The notes under the pieces were generated by a model. That model worked only from the letters and a program-made list of their open reading frames with translations, was not told where the DNA came from and searched no databases. This document shows, piece by piece, positions 8,457-18,060 of a stretch of DNA of 49,559 bases. The DNA is from Rhizobium sp. J15 (lineage in GTDB: Bacteria; Pseudomonadota; Alphaproteobacteria; Rhizobiales; Rhizobiaceae), in the NCBI RefSeq assembly GCF_002531825.1, contig NZ_NWSX01000043.1:1-49559 (forward strand), in the 5' to 3' direction. Made by a program: the position numbers and the translations under genes. Each line of letters opens with the position of its first letter. Positions within the stretch are counted from its first letter, which is position 1.

Positions 8457-8513
8457 ATTCATTGAATCAATTCCTGAGCGCGCCGCCTCAAGCGACTGCG
8501 AAGACTCGGCAAA

Positions 8514-11500
8514 TCAAGCCGCATCCTCGATCTCTTCGTCCGCCTTGCGCGGCACATAGTTGAGCACCGGTCCGAGCCAGCGCTCGACTTCGGAAACCTC
8601 CATGCCCTTGCGCTTGGCATAGTCTTCCACCTGATCGCGCTCGACCTTGGCGACGCCGAAATAATAGGAGTCGGGGTGGCCGATATAGAGACCCGAGACG
8701 GACGAGCCGGGCCACATCGCGTAGCTCTCCGTCAGCTTCACGCCTGCGGTATGTTCCGCATCGAGCAGCTTGAAGAGCGTCTTCTTCTCGGTGTGGTCAG
8801 GCTGCGCGGGATAACCGGGCGCCGGACGGATGCCGGCATAGGCCTCGCCGATGAGATCCTCGTTGCTGAGGTGCTCGTCCCTCGCATAGCCCCAATATTC
8901 GCGCCGCACCTGCTCGTGCATACGCTCAGCGAAGGCTTCGGCGAAGCGGTCGGCCAGCGCCTTGACGAGGATCGAGGAATAATCGTCGTTGGCGCGTTCG
9001 AAGCGCTCGGCGATGGCGACTTCCTCGATGCCAGCCGTCACTACGAAGCCGCCGACATAATCCTGCACGCCGCTTGCCACAGGCGCGACGAAGTCGGAGA
9101 GCGCCACATTCGCCCGCCCGTCCCGCTTCGAAAGCTGCTGGCGCAAGGTGTAGAAGGTGGCAAGCTCCTGGCTGCGGCTCTCGTCGGTAAACAGACGGAT
9201 ATCGTCGCCGACCGCACCGGCCGGCCAGAAGCCGATGACGGCGCGCGGGCGGAACCACTTCTCGTCGATGATCTTCTTCAGCATCGCCTGGGCGTCGGCC
9301 CAGAGCGCGCGCGCTGCCTCGCCCTGCTTCTCGTCTTCGAGAATGGCCGGGAAACGGCCGCGCAGTTCCCAGGTCTGGAAGAACGGCGTCCAGTCGATGT
9401 ACCGCGCAAGCTCGGCCAGATCGTAATCCTCGAACACCCGGGTGCCGAAGAATTGCGGCTTGGTCGGCTTGTAGGCAGACCAGTCGACCTTATGCGCATT
9501 CTCGCGGGCTCGCGGCAGCGGCAGACGCACCTTCTCGGCCTCGCTGCGGGCATGGGCGGCCGCCACCTTGGCATATTCGGCCCTGATCTCGTCGACATAG
9601 CCCTGCCGCGTCTCCGGCGAGAGCAGCGCCGAGACGACGCCGACGGCACGGCTCGCATCGGTGACGTAGATCGCCTGACCCTTGTTGTAGCCGGGATGGA
9701 TCTTCACAGCCGTATGCACGCGGCTGGTCGTCGCCCCGCCGATCAAGAGCGGGATCTCGAAGCCCTGCCGCTCCATTTCGGCCGCGACATGCACCATCTC
9801 GTCGAGAGACGGCGTGATCAGGCCGGAAAGGCCGATGACATCGACCTTCTCGGCGATCGCCGTTTCCAGAATCTTCGTCGCCGGCACCATGACGCCGAGA
9901 TCGACGATCTCGTAATTGTTGCAGGCGAGCACGACGCCGACGATGTTCTTGCCGATATCGTGCACGTCGCCCTTGACCGTCGCCATCAGGATCTTGCCCG
10001 CCGACTGCCGGTCATCGCCGCCGGTGAGGCGCTTCTCCTCCTCCATATAGGGGAGAAGGACGGCAACGGCCTGCTTCATGACGCGGGCGGATTTGACGAC
10101 CTGCGGCAGGAACATCTTGCCCGAGCCGAAGAGATCGCCGACGACATTCATGCCGGCCATCAGCGGCCCTTCGATGACGTGCAGCGGCCGTGCGGCCTGC
10201 TGGCGCGCCTCCTCGGTATCGGCTTCGATATATTCGGTAATGCCGTTGACCAGCGCATGTTCGAGACGCTTCTCGACGCTCCATTCGCGCCAGGAGAGGT
10301 CCTGAACGCGGCCTTCCCTTGCACCGGCGCCACGGAAGCGCTCGGCCACTTCGAGCAGCCGCTCCGTGCTGTCGGGACGGCGGTTCAGCACCACGTCCTC
10401 GCAGGCCTCGCGCAGCTCGGGGTCGATGTTGTCGTAGACGGCAAGCTGGCCGGCATTGACGATGCCCATGTCCATGCCCGCCTGAATGGCGTGGTAGAGG
10501 AACACGGCATGCATCGCCTCGCGCACCGGCTCGTTGCCGCGGAAGGAGAAGGAGAGGTTCGAGACGCCGCCTGATATATGGACGAGCGGCATGCGCTCAC
10601 GGATCGTCCGCGTCGCCTCGATGAAATCGACGCCGTAATTATTGTGCTCTTCGATGCCGGTCGCGACCGCGAAGATGTTCGGGTCGAAAATGATGTCCTC
10701 GGGCGGGAAGCCGATCTTTTCCGTCAGCAGCTTGTAGGCGCGCGTGCAGATCTCGACCTTGCGGTCGTAATTGTCGGCCTGCCCCGTCTCGTCGAAGGCC
10801 ATGACGACGACGGCCGCACCATAATTGCGCAAGAGCCGCGCCTGGGCGAGGAAATTCTCCTCCCCTTCCTTCAGCGAGATCGAATTGACGATCGGCTTGC
10901 CCTGCACCCGCTTCAGGCCGGATTCGATGATCGAGAATTTCGAACTATCGATCATCACGGGCACGCGGGCGATATCCGGCTCGGCGGCGATGAGGTTGAG
11001 GAACTCGACCATCGCCTTTTCGGAATCGATCAGGCCTTCGTCCATGTTGATGTCGATCACCTGCGCGCCGTTCTCGACCTGGTCGCGCGCCACATCGAGT
11101 GCTGCCGTGTAATCGGCATTGGTGATCAGCTTGCGGAACTTCGCCGAACCGGTGACGTTGGTGCGCTCGCCGACATTGACGAAGGGAATGTCCTTGGTGA
11201 GCTCGAAGGGTTCGAGGCCCGACAACGACATGAAGGGACGATGCTCGGGGATCGGACGCGGCTTGTATTTCGCCACCGTCTCGGCAATCGCCCGGATATG
11301 TTCGGGCGTCGAGCCGCAGCAGCCGCCGACGATGTTGACCAGGCCTTCGCGGGCGAAGCTGTCGATCTGCGCCGCCATCAGTTCCGGCGTTTCGTCATAC
11401 TGGCCGAACTCGTTTGGCAGGCCGGCATTCGGATAGGCGCAGATGAAGGTATCAGCAACGCCCGAAAGCTCCTGCAGATGCGGGCGCATCGCATTGGCGC

Positions 11501-12287
11501 CGAGCGCGCAGTTGAGGCCGATCGTGAAGGGATTGGCATGGCGCACCGAGTTCCAGAAAGCGGTCGGCGTTTGGCCGGACAGCGTGCGGCCGGAAAGGTC
11601 GGTAATCGTGCCCGAGATCATCACCGGCAGGCGCACGCCCTTGGCTTCGAAGCGCTCCTCGCAGGCGAAGATCGCAGCCTTGGCGTTCAGCGTATCGAAG
11701 ATCGTCTCGATGAGGATGATGTCGGCGCCGCCGTCGATCAGACCGTCGATCTGCTCGCCATAGGCGGCGCGCAGGTCGTCGAAGGTGACGGCGCGGAAGC
11801 CGGGATTGTTGACATCGGGCGAGATCGAGGCGGTGCGGTTGGTCGGGCCGATGGCGCCGGCGACGAAGCGGCGGCGGCCATCCTCGCGCTCTGCGCGGAT
11901 CGCCGCGCGGCGCACGATCTCGGCACCTTCCTTGTTCAGCGCATAGACCTCGCCTTCCATCTGGTAATCGGCCTGCGCGATGCGGGTCGAGGAGAAGGTG
12001 TTGGTCTCTAGAATATCGGCGCCGGCCTTGGCGTATTTGTAATGGATCTCTTCGATCGCATCCGGCTGGGTCAGGATCAGAAGGTCGTTATTGCCCTTCT
12101 GATGGCAGGCGCAGCCGATGAACCGCGTGCCGCGGAACTGGTCTTCGTCATAGCCGAGCCCCTGGATCTGGGTGCCCATCGCACCGTCGAGAACAAGGAT
12201 GCGTTCGCTCGCAGCCTTCTTCAGCGCTGCAAAGACTTCACTGCCGTCACGCTTGCCCCCTTCGGGACCAAAGAGATTGTCAAACAC
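8514..12287 (-). CDS. metH: Cobalamin-dependent methionine synthase
   Basis: This 1257-residue MetH transfers a methyl group from 5-methyl-tetrahydrofolate to homocysteine through methylcobalamin. The domains are in the usual order. First is the homocysteine/zinc barrel (about 20-340; GLNCALGAN and VGGCCGST supply the zinc cysteines), then the pterin barrel (about 370-640; FVNVGERTNVTGS). The helical cap (about 660-745) is followed by the cobalamin domain (about 760-890; GDVHDIGKN contains the cobalt-ligating histidine). Last is the AdoMet activation domain (about 930-1240; SGLYIGHPDSYYF). It is full length with no sign of damage. A 20-bp palindrome lies 41 bp upstream. Confidence 0.98.
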   Translation of the reverse strand: MFDNLFGPEGGKRDGSEVFAALKKAASERILVLDGAMGTQIQGLGYDEDQFRGTRFIGCACHQKGNNDLLILTQPDAIEEIHYKYAKAGADILETNTFSSTRIAQADYQMEGEVYALNKEGAEIVRRAAIRAEREDGRRRFVAGAIGPTNRTASISPDVNNPGFRAVTFDDLRAAYGEQIDGLIDGGADIILIETIFDTLNAKAAIFACEERFEAKGVRLPVMISGTITDLSGRTLSGQTPTAFWNSVRHANPFTIGLNCALGANAMRPHLQELSGVADTFICAYPNAGLPNEFGQYDETPELMAAQIDSFAREGLVNIVGGCCGSTPEHIRAIAETVAKYKPRPIPEHRPFMSLSGLEPFELTKDIPFVNVGERTNVTGSAKFRKLITNADYTAALDVARDQVENGAQVIDINMDEGLIDSEKAMVEFLNLIAAEPDIARVPVMIDSSKFSIIESGLKRVQGKPIVNSISLKEGEENFLAQARLLRNYGAAVVVMAFDETGQADNYDRKVEICTRAYKLLTEKIGFPPEDIIFDPNIFAVATGIEEHNNYGVDFIEATRTIRERMPLVHISGGVSNLSFSFRGNEPVREAMHAVFLYHAIQAGMDMGIVNAGQLAVYDNIDPELREACEDVVLNRRPDSTERLLEVAERFRGAGAREGRVQDLSWREWSVEKRLEHALVNGITEYIEADTEEARQQAARPLHVIEGPLMAGMNVVGDLFGSGKMFLPQVVKSARVMKQAVAVLLPYMEEEKRLTGGDDRQSAGKILMATVKGDVHDIGKNIVGVVLACNNYEIVDLGVMVPATKILETAIAEKVDVIGLSGLITPSLDEMVHVAAEMERQGFEIPLLIGGATTSRVHTAVKIHPGYNKGQAIYVTDASRAVGVVSALLSPETRQGYVDEIRAEYAKVAAAHARSEAEKVRLPLPRARENAHKVDWSAYKPTKPQFFGTRVFEDYDLAELARYIDWTPFFQTWELRGRFPAILEDEKQGEAARALWADAQAMLKKIIDEKWFRPRAVIGFWPAGAVGDDIRLFTDESRSQELATFYTLRQQLSKRDGRANVALSDFVAPVASGVQDYVGGFVVTAGIEEVAIAERFERANDDYSSILVKALADRFAEAFAERMHEQVRREYWGYARDEHLSNEDLIGEAYAGIRPAPGYPAQPDHTEKKTLFKLLDAEHTAGVKLTESYAMWPGSSVSGLYIGHPDSYYFGVAKVERDQVEDYAKRKGMEVSEVERWLGPVLNYVPRKADEEIEDAA

Positions 12288-12328
12288 GGGAGGGCTCCTT
12301 GACGTCGTAAGACCAGACAGTCCAAATC

Positions 12329-12348
12329 ACATAAAGATATCTTTATGT
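12329..12348 (-). promoter_or_regulatory. 20-bp perfect palindrome upstream of metH (SahR/SamR-like site)
   Basis: ACATAAAGATATCTTTATGT is perfectly symmetric and sits 41 bp before the metH start. From memory it resembles the operators attributed to ArsR-family regulators of the methionine cycle (SahR and relatives) in alphaproteobacteria. No such regulator is encoded in this window. Confidence 0.6.
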
Positions 12349-12491
12349 CAATATATGCCTGTCGATTTCATAGTTTGTAAGCCGGCAGCGCCGCCCGTCC
12401 TTTCAGACGCCGGACGCTGCAGGGATGACAGACTCGAATGGCCTCTATATAGGCAATTCAACAGCATTGCGCAGGAAATCGGAGGAGCATC

Positions 12492-13751
12492 ATGGCACTG
12501 GCAACCGGCACCGCCGCACTCGGAAACTGGACGAGCCGCGCCTATCATCGCGGCTGGCTGCTCAACCAGGCAAACGGCCTCTTCGATTTCTTCCAGCACA
12601 ATTCGATCAATCCCAAGGGCGGCTTCTACGATCTCGACGATACCGGCAGGCCGCTCGATGCCGAGGGCCAGGTTCGCGGCATCCACATCGCGGCGCGCGC
12701 GGTGCATTGTTTCTCGATCGGCGCCCTGCTCGGCCGCCCCGGCGCCTCCGACGTCGTCGACCACGGCATGGACTATATCTGGAACCATCATCGCGACCGC
12801 AAGAATGGCGGCTATTTCTGGTCGCTCGACAATAATGGTCCCGTCGATTCCAACAAGCAGGGTTATGGCCATGCTTTCGTGTTGCTCGCCGCCTCATCCG
12901 CCAAGACGATCGGCCATCCGCTTGCAGAGGGCATGCTCGCCGACATCACCGAGATCCTGAACACGAAATTCTGGGAACCGCGCCATGGCGCGATCGCCGA
13001 GGAATTCACCGCCGACTGGCAGCCGCTCGACGGCGGCGCCTATCGCGGCCAGAATTCCAACATGCACCTGACCGAAGCGCTGATGGCCGCTTTCGAAGCC
13101 ACCGGCGACAGGGACTACCTGACCAAGGCCGAAAGCATCGCCGATCTCGTCATCCGCCGGCAGGCCGGCTCGGTCGACTGGCGCGTCGCCGAACATTTCG
13201 ACGCCGACTGGAACCTCGACAAGCAATACTACCATCCGAACGAAATGTTCCGCCCGGCCGGCACGACGCCCGGCCACTGGCTGGAATGGGCCCGCCTCAT
13301 CCTGCAGCTCTGGGCGCTCGGCGGCAAACGCGTCGAATGGATGCCGGACGCGGCCAAGGCCCTCTTCGAGCAATCCATGGCGCTCGGCTGGGACAGCGGC
13401 AAGGGCGGCTTCTTCTACACGCTCGATTGGGACGACAAGCCCGCCAAGCGCAACAAACTCTGGTGGCCGGCCTGCGAAGGTGCTGCCGCCGCACACTTCC
13501 TCAACGAGCACCTGCCGAGCGACTACCACGAGGAATGCTACCGCAAGATCTGGAACGTCATCGAGCGCGCGTTCATCGACCACAAGAACGGCGGCTGGCA
13601 TGAGGAACTGACGGAGGATCTCGTTCCCGCCCACTCGCTCTTCCCCGGCAAGGGCGATATCTATCACGCCCTGCAGGCCTGCCTGATCCCGCTCTTCCCG
13701 GCCACGGGCAGCCTGACGAAAGGCATCCTCGAAGCCAGCGGCAGGCTCTGA
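12492..13751 (+). CDS. AGE family epimerase/isomerase
   Basis: This 419-residue (alpha/alpha)6-barrel protein belongs to the N-acylglucosamine 2-epimerase superfamily, which includes mannose isomerases and YihS. Family histidines and Trp/Glu-rich active-site segments are visible: GGFYDLDD near 40, QGYGHAFVLLA near 124, RGQNSNMHLTEAL near 185, and GDIYHALQACL near the end. It is the right length for a mannose/YihS-type aldose-ketose isomerase. The ATG follows AGGAGCATC. It is divergent from metH and seems monocistronic. The exact sugar cannot be told from sequence. Confidence 0.88.
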   Translation: MALATGTAALGNWTSRAYHRGWLLNQANGLFDFFQHNSINPKGGFYDLDDTGRPLDAEGQVRGIHIAARAVHCFSIGALLGRPGASDVVDHGMDYIWNHHRDRKNGGYFWSLDNNGPVDSNKQGYGHAFVLLAASSAKTIGHPLAEGMLADITEILNTKFWEPRHGAIAEEFTADWQPLDGGAYRGQNSNMHLTEALMAAFEATGDRDYLTKAESIADLVIRRQAGSVDWRVAEHFDADWNLDKQYYHPNEMFRPAGTTPGHWLEWARLILQLWALGGKRVEWMPDAAKALFEQSMALGWDSGKGGFFYTLDWDDKPAKRNKLWWPACEGAAAAHFLNEHLPSDYHEECYRKIWNVIERAFIDHKNGGWHEELTEDLVPAHSLFPGKGDIYHALQACLIPLFPATGSLTKGILEASGRL

Positions 13752-13787
13752 GGCGAAAGCCTCAGCAGCCTCGCGCTGGTATTGCGT

Positions 13788-14381
13788 TCAAAGTTCGCTC
13801 TGGAATCTGAACACAGCCGCTTTTACGAGGTAAAGTTCACTTTCGACATCACGTTGCTTGGCACGGATATCAGCAAGCTCCCGTTCAACGTCATAGATTT
13901 CAGAGCGTATATCGTACTTTTTCGCATCAGGCGCGGCGGTTAGTTTTCCCGACAGATCCTCGAGTTCTTCCTCTTTATCCTCGGCCTCGTCGGTCAGCCG
14001 CTTAAGGTCAGTTTGGAGCGAATGCTGTCGTGAACCAAGGTCGTGCCCCTTCAGAAAACTAGGTTCCGTTTCAGGCGGACAAACACCGACATAGCGGTAT
14101 CCTAGTTGTCCCCACCAAAGCCCTTGCTCCGGCGTGCAATAGCGGAGAAGACCAGCCTTGTAACCCTTTTTCCAAACAGTGAGATCGGGCACGACCTTCA
14201 CCCTCTTGCAAGACTTAATATGCTGTTCGAACCGCGCTTCTGGCGAATGACCACCGAATCCGTCGCTGAAGCCAATTCCCTTCCAATCACCAGCAAGGCA
14301 TTCTTTTTTTGAAAGCGTATTGCAGGAGGCGAGGAAAAGACTGATGCCAACGGCGGCGAGAACAAAGAATATACGCAACAT
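13788..14381 (-). CDS. DUF2799 lipoprotein, copy 1
   Basis: This is a 197-residue predicted lipoprotein. It has a signal segment followed by a lipobox (FLASC, cysteine at about residue 19), then a DUF2799 domain (CLAGDWKGIGFSDG, later the conserved VWKKGYKAGLLRYCTPEQG and GVCPPETE). A charged, coiled-coil-like C-terminus covers about residues 110-190. Function is unknown. It is a paralogue of the adjacent gene at 14559-15182 but is visibly richer in A/T and in lysine. The start at 14381 is chosen because the signal peptide begins there. Confidence 0.82.
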   Translation of the reverse strand: MLRIFFVLAAVGISLFLASCNTLSKKECLAGDWKGIGFSDGFGGHSPEARFEQHIKSCKRVKVVPDLTVWKKGYKAGLLRYCTPEQGLWWGQLGYRYVGVCPPETEPSFLKGHDLGSRQHSLQTDLKRLTDEAEDKEEELEDLSGKLTAAPDAKKYDIRSEIYDVERELADIRAKQRDVESELYLVKAAVFRFQSEL

Positions 14382-14558
14382 GATCGATCCATTTTTGGAA
14401 CAAAACAAGAACAAACTATCAGTTGCGCATCCTTTCGTCTACCGGCTGGCGGCGATGTCGAATTTTTATTTTGTCGCGAAAGGACAACCTCTTCGGATCA
14501 CAGCTGGACAGCTGGCCGAAAGATATTGCCAAAATCAACCGGACCTTCAAAAAGCGGC

Positions 14559-15182
14559 TCAATAACCCGGCGCGGGCAATGCGACATTCGGGTTCCGCTG
14601 GAACCACTCGACATCCTCGTTGACGCGGTCGAGCTCGTCCTGCACGTCGCGCTGGTCGCGGCGGATGTCGTGCATGTCGTCTTCCAGGTCCTCGATCCGC
14701 CGGCGCAGGTCGGATCTCTCCTCGTCCTTGGCGTCTCTCAGCTTGTCGGAAAGCTCGTCGATGCTTGCCTCCTTGAAGCTGTAGTCGTTCTGCATCGAGG
14801 TGAGGCGTTGCTGCAGCCCGTGCTGCTTGGCTCCGAGGTTGAAGCCGCGCAGGAAGCCCGGCGCTGTTTCCGGCGGGCAGACATTGGCGTAGCCGCTGCC
14901 CGCCTGGCCGCGCGCCAGCCCGCTGAGCGGCGTGCAGTAGCGCACGAGGCCCGCCTGATATCCCTGGAACCAGATCGTCTGGTCGGGCACGATCTTGACC
15001 CGCTCGCAGGACTTCGCATGCGCCGCAAAACGCTGCTGCGGCTCGTGGCCGGCGGCCCCGTCGCTCTCGCCGATCACCCGCCAGTCGGCGGCGACGCATT
15101 CTTCCTTGGAGAGCGTGTTGCAGGAGGCAAGGAAAAGACCGAAACCGATGGTGGCGGCGAGCGCGGAAAAGAGGCGGATCAT
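14559..15182 (-). CDS. DUF2799 lipoprotein, copy 2
   Basis: This 207-residue lipoprotein has the same design as the neighbour: signal peptide, lipobox FLASC, NTLSKEECVAADW, GYQAGLVRYCTP, VCPPETAPGFLRG, and then a long charged coiled coil (about 120-195, many Asp-Arg pairs). It has normal high-GC rhizobial codon use, unlike copy 1. The two genes lie 177 bp apart on the same strand, so this is a tandem duplication with strong divergence, or one copy was acquired. No function is known. Confidence 0.85.
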   Translation of the reverse strand: MIRLFSALAATIGFGLFLASCNTLSKEECVAADWRVIGESDGAAGHEPQQRFAAHAKSCERVKIVPDQTIWFQGYQAGLVRYCTPLSGLARGQAGSGYANVCPPETAPGFLRGFNLGAKQHGLQQRLTSMQNDYSFKEASIDELSDKLRDAKDEERSDLRRRIEDLEDDMHDIRRDQRDVQDELDRVNEDVEWFQRNPNVALPAPGY

Positions 15183-15306
15183 GGCGTCCCGGAAAGGTTA
15201 AGGAGGGCGATGCCGCACCTTAACCACCGAACAAAGCCGCGTCACCGGAGCAGCGGCGCGATTTTGCGCTTTTCATGGCTTTTTTCTGTCAAAATTGAGG
15301 CGAGCC

Positions 15307-15801
15307 TCAGAGCGGGGCGAGCCGCAGCGTGTCCAGATCCTTCGCCAGCATCAGCGCCAGGGCCTCGACCACCAGATTGTGGTCGTCGCGCTGCGGCAGG
15401 CCGGAAACGGTGACCGCGCCGATGCAGCCGGTGCCTCTGACATTGATCGGGAAACTGCCGCCGTGCGGCGCATAGTCGTCGCCGGAAAGCCCGTTGTCTT
15501 CGACCGTTTTGCCGTCCTTCTTCAGCTTCAAACCGGATGCATAGCTGCTGCGGAAATAGCGCAGCACCATATTGCGCTTGCGGCGAACCCAGTTGACGTT
15601 ATCGGGCGTCACACCCGGAAGCGCCGCGTAGAAGACCGGCATCGAATGCAAGGTCACGTCGATCGCGATGCCGAGGCCGCGGTCGCTGCCGAGTTCCTGC
15701 AGGAGTTTGCCGAGCTGCCATGCCGTCGTCAGGTCGAAAGCGTCGAAGCTCAGCGCCTCCTCCTGCTCCGCGATCCGGCTGAGATCGTTCTCGATTGTCA
15801 T
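15307..15801 (-). CDS. UPF0303 / HbpS-like heme-binding-fold protein
   Basis: This 164-residue protein is of the UPF0303 family, related to the GlcG/HbpS fold. Typical stretches are FYAALPGVTPDNVNWVRRK, YAPHGGSFPI and GTGCIGAVTVSGLPQRDDH. It is probably cytoplasmic, with no signal peptide. Members are annotated as heme-degrading-domain proteins by homology only. The ATG at 15801 is preceded by AGGAGGGCTTAGCC. It is monocistronic. Confidence 0.82.
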   Translation of the reverse strand: MTIENDLSRIAEQEEALSFDAFDLTTAWQLGKLLQELGSDRGLGIAIDVTLHSMPVFYAALPGVTPDNVNWVRRKRNMVLRYFRSSYASGLKLKKDGKTVEDNGLSGDDYAPHGGSFPINVRGTGCIGAVTVSGLPQRDDHNLVVEALALMLAKDLDTLRLAPL

Positions 15802-15878
15802 GGCTAAGCCCTCCTGCCGCATTGAACCGCCGCAGACCATTCTCGCGGAAGGCGGAAAAGTAAAGCAGAAACTTGATG

Positions 15879-16490
15879 TCAGAGCTTCGGCGTCAGCATC
15901 TCGAAACGGTCGCGTGTTGTGGCGCAGCTATCGCCGCCGAGCCGCGCAATGGCGTCGACTGCGGCCGGATCGACATGCAGCCTTTCCGGGTCGACGACGC
16001 CGTCCTGATAATGCGCATAGACGATCTCGCCCATGATGATCTGCCGCGAACGGCCGAGCTCCAGCGTCACATGCCGCTTGCATTCGAAGGCCGCCGGCGC
16101 CTCGGCGATGAAGGGCGAGGCCACCTTCTCGCCCGGCACCGCCGTCAAGCCCGCCTCCTTCAGCTCGTCGACGCCGCGCGGATATTTGGCGCCGCAGACA
16201 TGCATGGCCTCGGCGATTGCGAAGGAGACGATGTTGACCGTGAAGACCTCGGTCATGCGGATGTTGTGGCCGGTGTCCTTGAACGACATGTCGGGATGGT
16301 TCTCGACCCCGATCGCCAGGATAGGCGGATCGGCCGAGAGGCAGTTGAAGAAGCTGAAGGGCGCCGCGTTGATCCGGCCGTGTTCGTCGACCGTCGTCAC
16401 CAGCGCGATCGGCCGCGGAATGATCGTGCCGATCATCAGCTTGTAGCGCTCGCGCTCGCTAAGCTCCTTAAAGTCGAAGGAGATCGGCAT
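15879..16490 (-). CDS. Flavin reductase family protein (FMN-binding split barrel)
   Basis: This 203-residue FMN-binding protein has the family start (YKLMIGTIIPRPIALVTTVDEHGRINAAPFS) in residues 15-45, PPILAIGVE, and HNIRMTEVFTVNIVS. Members reduce free flavin or act as flavoredoxin-like electron carriers or oxygenase partners. The ATG at 16490 starts 2 bp after the racemase stop, so it is the last gene of the ABC operon; a TTG two codons earlier would overlap the racemase. Its presence suggests an oxidative step on the imported compound, which is inference. Confidence 0.85.
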   Translation of the reverse strand: MPISFDFKELSERERYKLMIGTIIPRPIALVTTVDEHGRINAAPFSFFNCLSADPPILAIGVENHPDMSFKDTGHNIRMTEVFTVNIVSFAIAEAMHVCGAKYPRGVDELKEAGLTAVPGEKVASPFIAEAPAAFECKRHVTLELGRSRQIIMGEIVYAHYQDGVVDPERLHVDPAAVDAIARLGGDSCATTRDRFEMLTPKL

Positions 16491-16492
16491 GC

Positions 16493-17236
16493 TCAACCGT
16501 CCGAACGGATCGGCGAAAAGGCGCTCATCGCGCCGGTGAAAGGCTTCGGCAGCGGCGAGGCATAGGAGCCGCGCTTGCTGGTGGAAAGCCCGAGCGACAC
16601 CAGCGCCTCGGCTTGCTTGACGGCAGCCGCAACGCCGTCGACAATAGGCACGCCGTAGATAGCCTGCAATTCCCGTGCGAGATCCGTCATGCCCGCGCAG
16701 CCGAGCACGATTGCCTCGGCGCCGTCTTCTTCAAGCGCCCGCTCGATCTCTGCCCTGAGCTTGCCGATCGCGCCCGATGCCGCATCTTCCAGCTCCAGCA
16801 CCGGAATATCGGAGGCGCGCACCTTGGCGCGCTCGCCCATGCCGTAGCGCCGCACCAGATTGTCGATCAGCACCCGCGACCGCTCCAGCGTCGTCACCAC
16901 GGTGAAGCGCTGCGCCAGGAAGCCCGCCGTCGCCACTGCGGATTCGCAAAGCCCGAGGATCGGCACATCGGCGAAGCTTCGCGCCGCTTCAAGCCCGGTA
17001 TCGTCGAAGCAGGCGATGACGGCAGCGTCATAGCCCTCCCCCTGCCGCGCCTTAAGCTCTGAAAGCAGGCCGGGGATGGCGAGCGCCCCATCATAATGGC
17101 CCTCGATGGAGACAGGCCCCATCTGCGAAGTGGCGGCGATGATTTCCGTGCCGGGCGCGGCCACCGCACGCGCGGCGGTCGCCGCCTTCTCGGTCATGGA
17201 GACGGTGGTATTCGGATTGACGATGAGGATGCGCAT
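16493..17236 (-). CDS. Asp/Glu/hydantoin racemase family protein
   Basis: This 247-residue cofactor-independent racemase-fold protein has the start MRILIVNPNTTVSMT and two candidate catalytic cysteines, IACFDD (about residue 75) and LGCAGM (about residue 180). These fit hydantoin/allantoin racemases (HyuE/HpxA type). The length is normal. It directly follows the second permease (2-bp spacing), so it is part of the ABC operon. This suggests that the importer handles a chiral nitrogen compound such as a hydantoin or amino-acid derivative rather than a simple polyamine. Confidence 0.88.
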   Translation of the reverse strand: MRILIVNPNTTVSMTEKAATAARAVAAPGTEIIAATSQMGPVSIEGHYDGALAIPGLLSELKARQGEGYDAAVIACFDDTGLEAARSFADVPILGLCESAVATAGFLAQRFTVVTTLERSRVLIDNLVRRYGMGERAKVRASDIPVLELEDAASGAIGKLRAEIERALEEDGAEAIVLGCAGMTDLARELQAIYGVPIVDGVAAAVKQAEALVSLGLSTSKRGSYASPLPKPFTGAMSAFSPIRSDG

Positions 17237-17237
17237 G

Positions 17238-18059
17238 TCAGCTGATCTTTGCCTGCCGCCGGCTGAGCATGGTCATGATGCCGAGCGCGACGAGAATGAT
17301 GGTGAAGGAAAACAGTGTCGTGACCGTGCCGAGCGCATAGAGCACCGGCGTCGTGACGTTGGTCGTCATGCCGTAGATTTCGAGCGGCAGCGTATTGTAA
17401 GTGCCCGACGTCATCAACGTACGGGCGAATTCGTCATAGGAGAGCGTGAAGCCGAACAGGCCGACGCCGATCAGGCTCGGCGCGATCATCGGCAGCACGA
17501 CATGGCGGAATGTCTGCCAGGAGCTGGCGCCGAGGTCGCGCGCCGCCTCTTCATAGGCCGGCGAGAAGCGGTTGAAGACGGCAAACATGATCAGCACGCC
17601 GAAGGGCAGCGTCCAGGTGAGATGCGCGCCGAAGGCCGAGGAATACCAGGCGGGCCTCAGCCCGCCCTCCTGGAAGACGACGCCGATACCGAGGGAGACG
17701 ATGATCGACGGCACGACGAGGCTCGCGACCGTCGCATAGAACAGCACCGTCGAACCGCGGAAGCGGCGGCGGAAGGCAAGACCGGCAAGCAGCGACACGA
17801 CGACGGTGACGATCATCACCATCAGGCCGAGCGAAAAGGAGCGCCGGAAGGAGGCGCCGAAATCGCCGACCGCCTGCTTCTCGAACAGGTTGAAGAACCA
17901 GTGCGTGGAAACGCCGTTCATCGGGAAGGTCAGGCCGCCGTCCGGCCCCTGGAAGGAGAGGATCAGGATGGCCGAGAGCGGCCCGTAGAGGAACAGCACG
18001 AAGACGGCGAAGAAGATCGCCAGAACATAGAATTCCAGGCCGCGTTTTTCGTGGTTCAT
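17238..18059 (-). CDS. ABC transporter permease (PotC-like)
   Basis: This 273-residue inner-membrane permease of the polyamine/opine/2-aminoethylphosphonate class has six membrane segments (the first, FYVLAIFFAVFVLFLYGPL, at 10-28) and the EAA loop EEAARDLGASSWQTFRHVVLP (about 160-180). It partners with the gene at 18061. The genes are one base apart, so they are co-translated. Confidence 0.92.
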   Translation of the reverse strand: MNHEKRGLEFYVLAIFFAVFVLFLYGPLSAILILSFQGPDGGLTFPMNGVSTHWFFNLFEKQAVGDFGASFRRSFSLGLMVMIVTVVVSLLAGLAFRRRFRGSTVLFYATVASLVVPSIIVSLGIGVVFQEGGLRPAWYSSAFGAHLTWTLPFGVLIMFAVFNRFSPAYEEAARDLGASSWQTFRHVVLPMIAPSLIGVGLFGFTLSYDEFARTLMTSGTYNTLPLEIYGMTTNVTTPVLYALGTVTTLFSFTIILVALGIMTMLSRRQAKIS

Positions 18060-18060
18060 C

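Noticed and set aside
8676..12011. Long plus-strand open frames inside metH (8676-10574 and 10578-12011)
   Set aside because: They are antisense shadows typical of high-GC genes; MetH is intact across the whole span.
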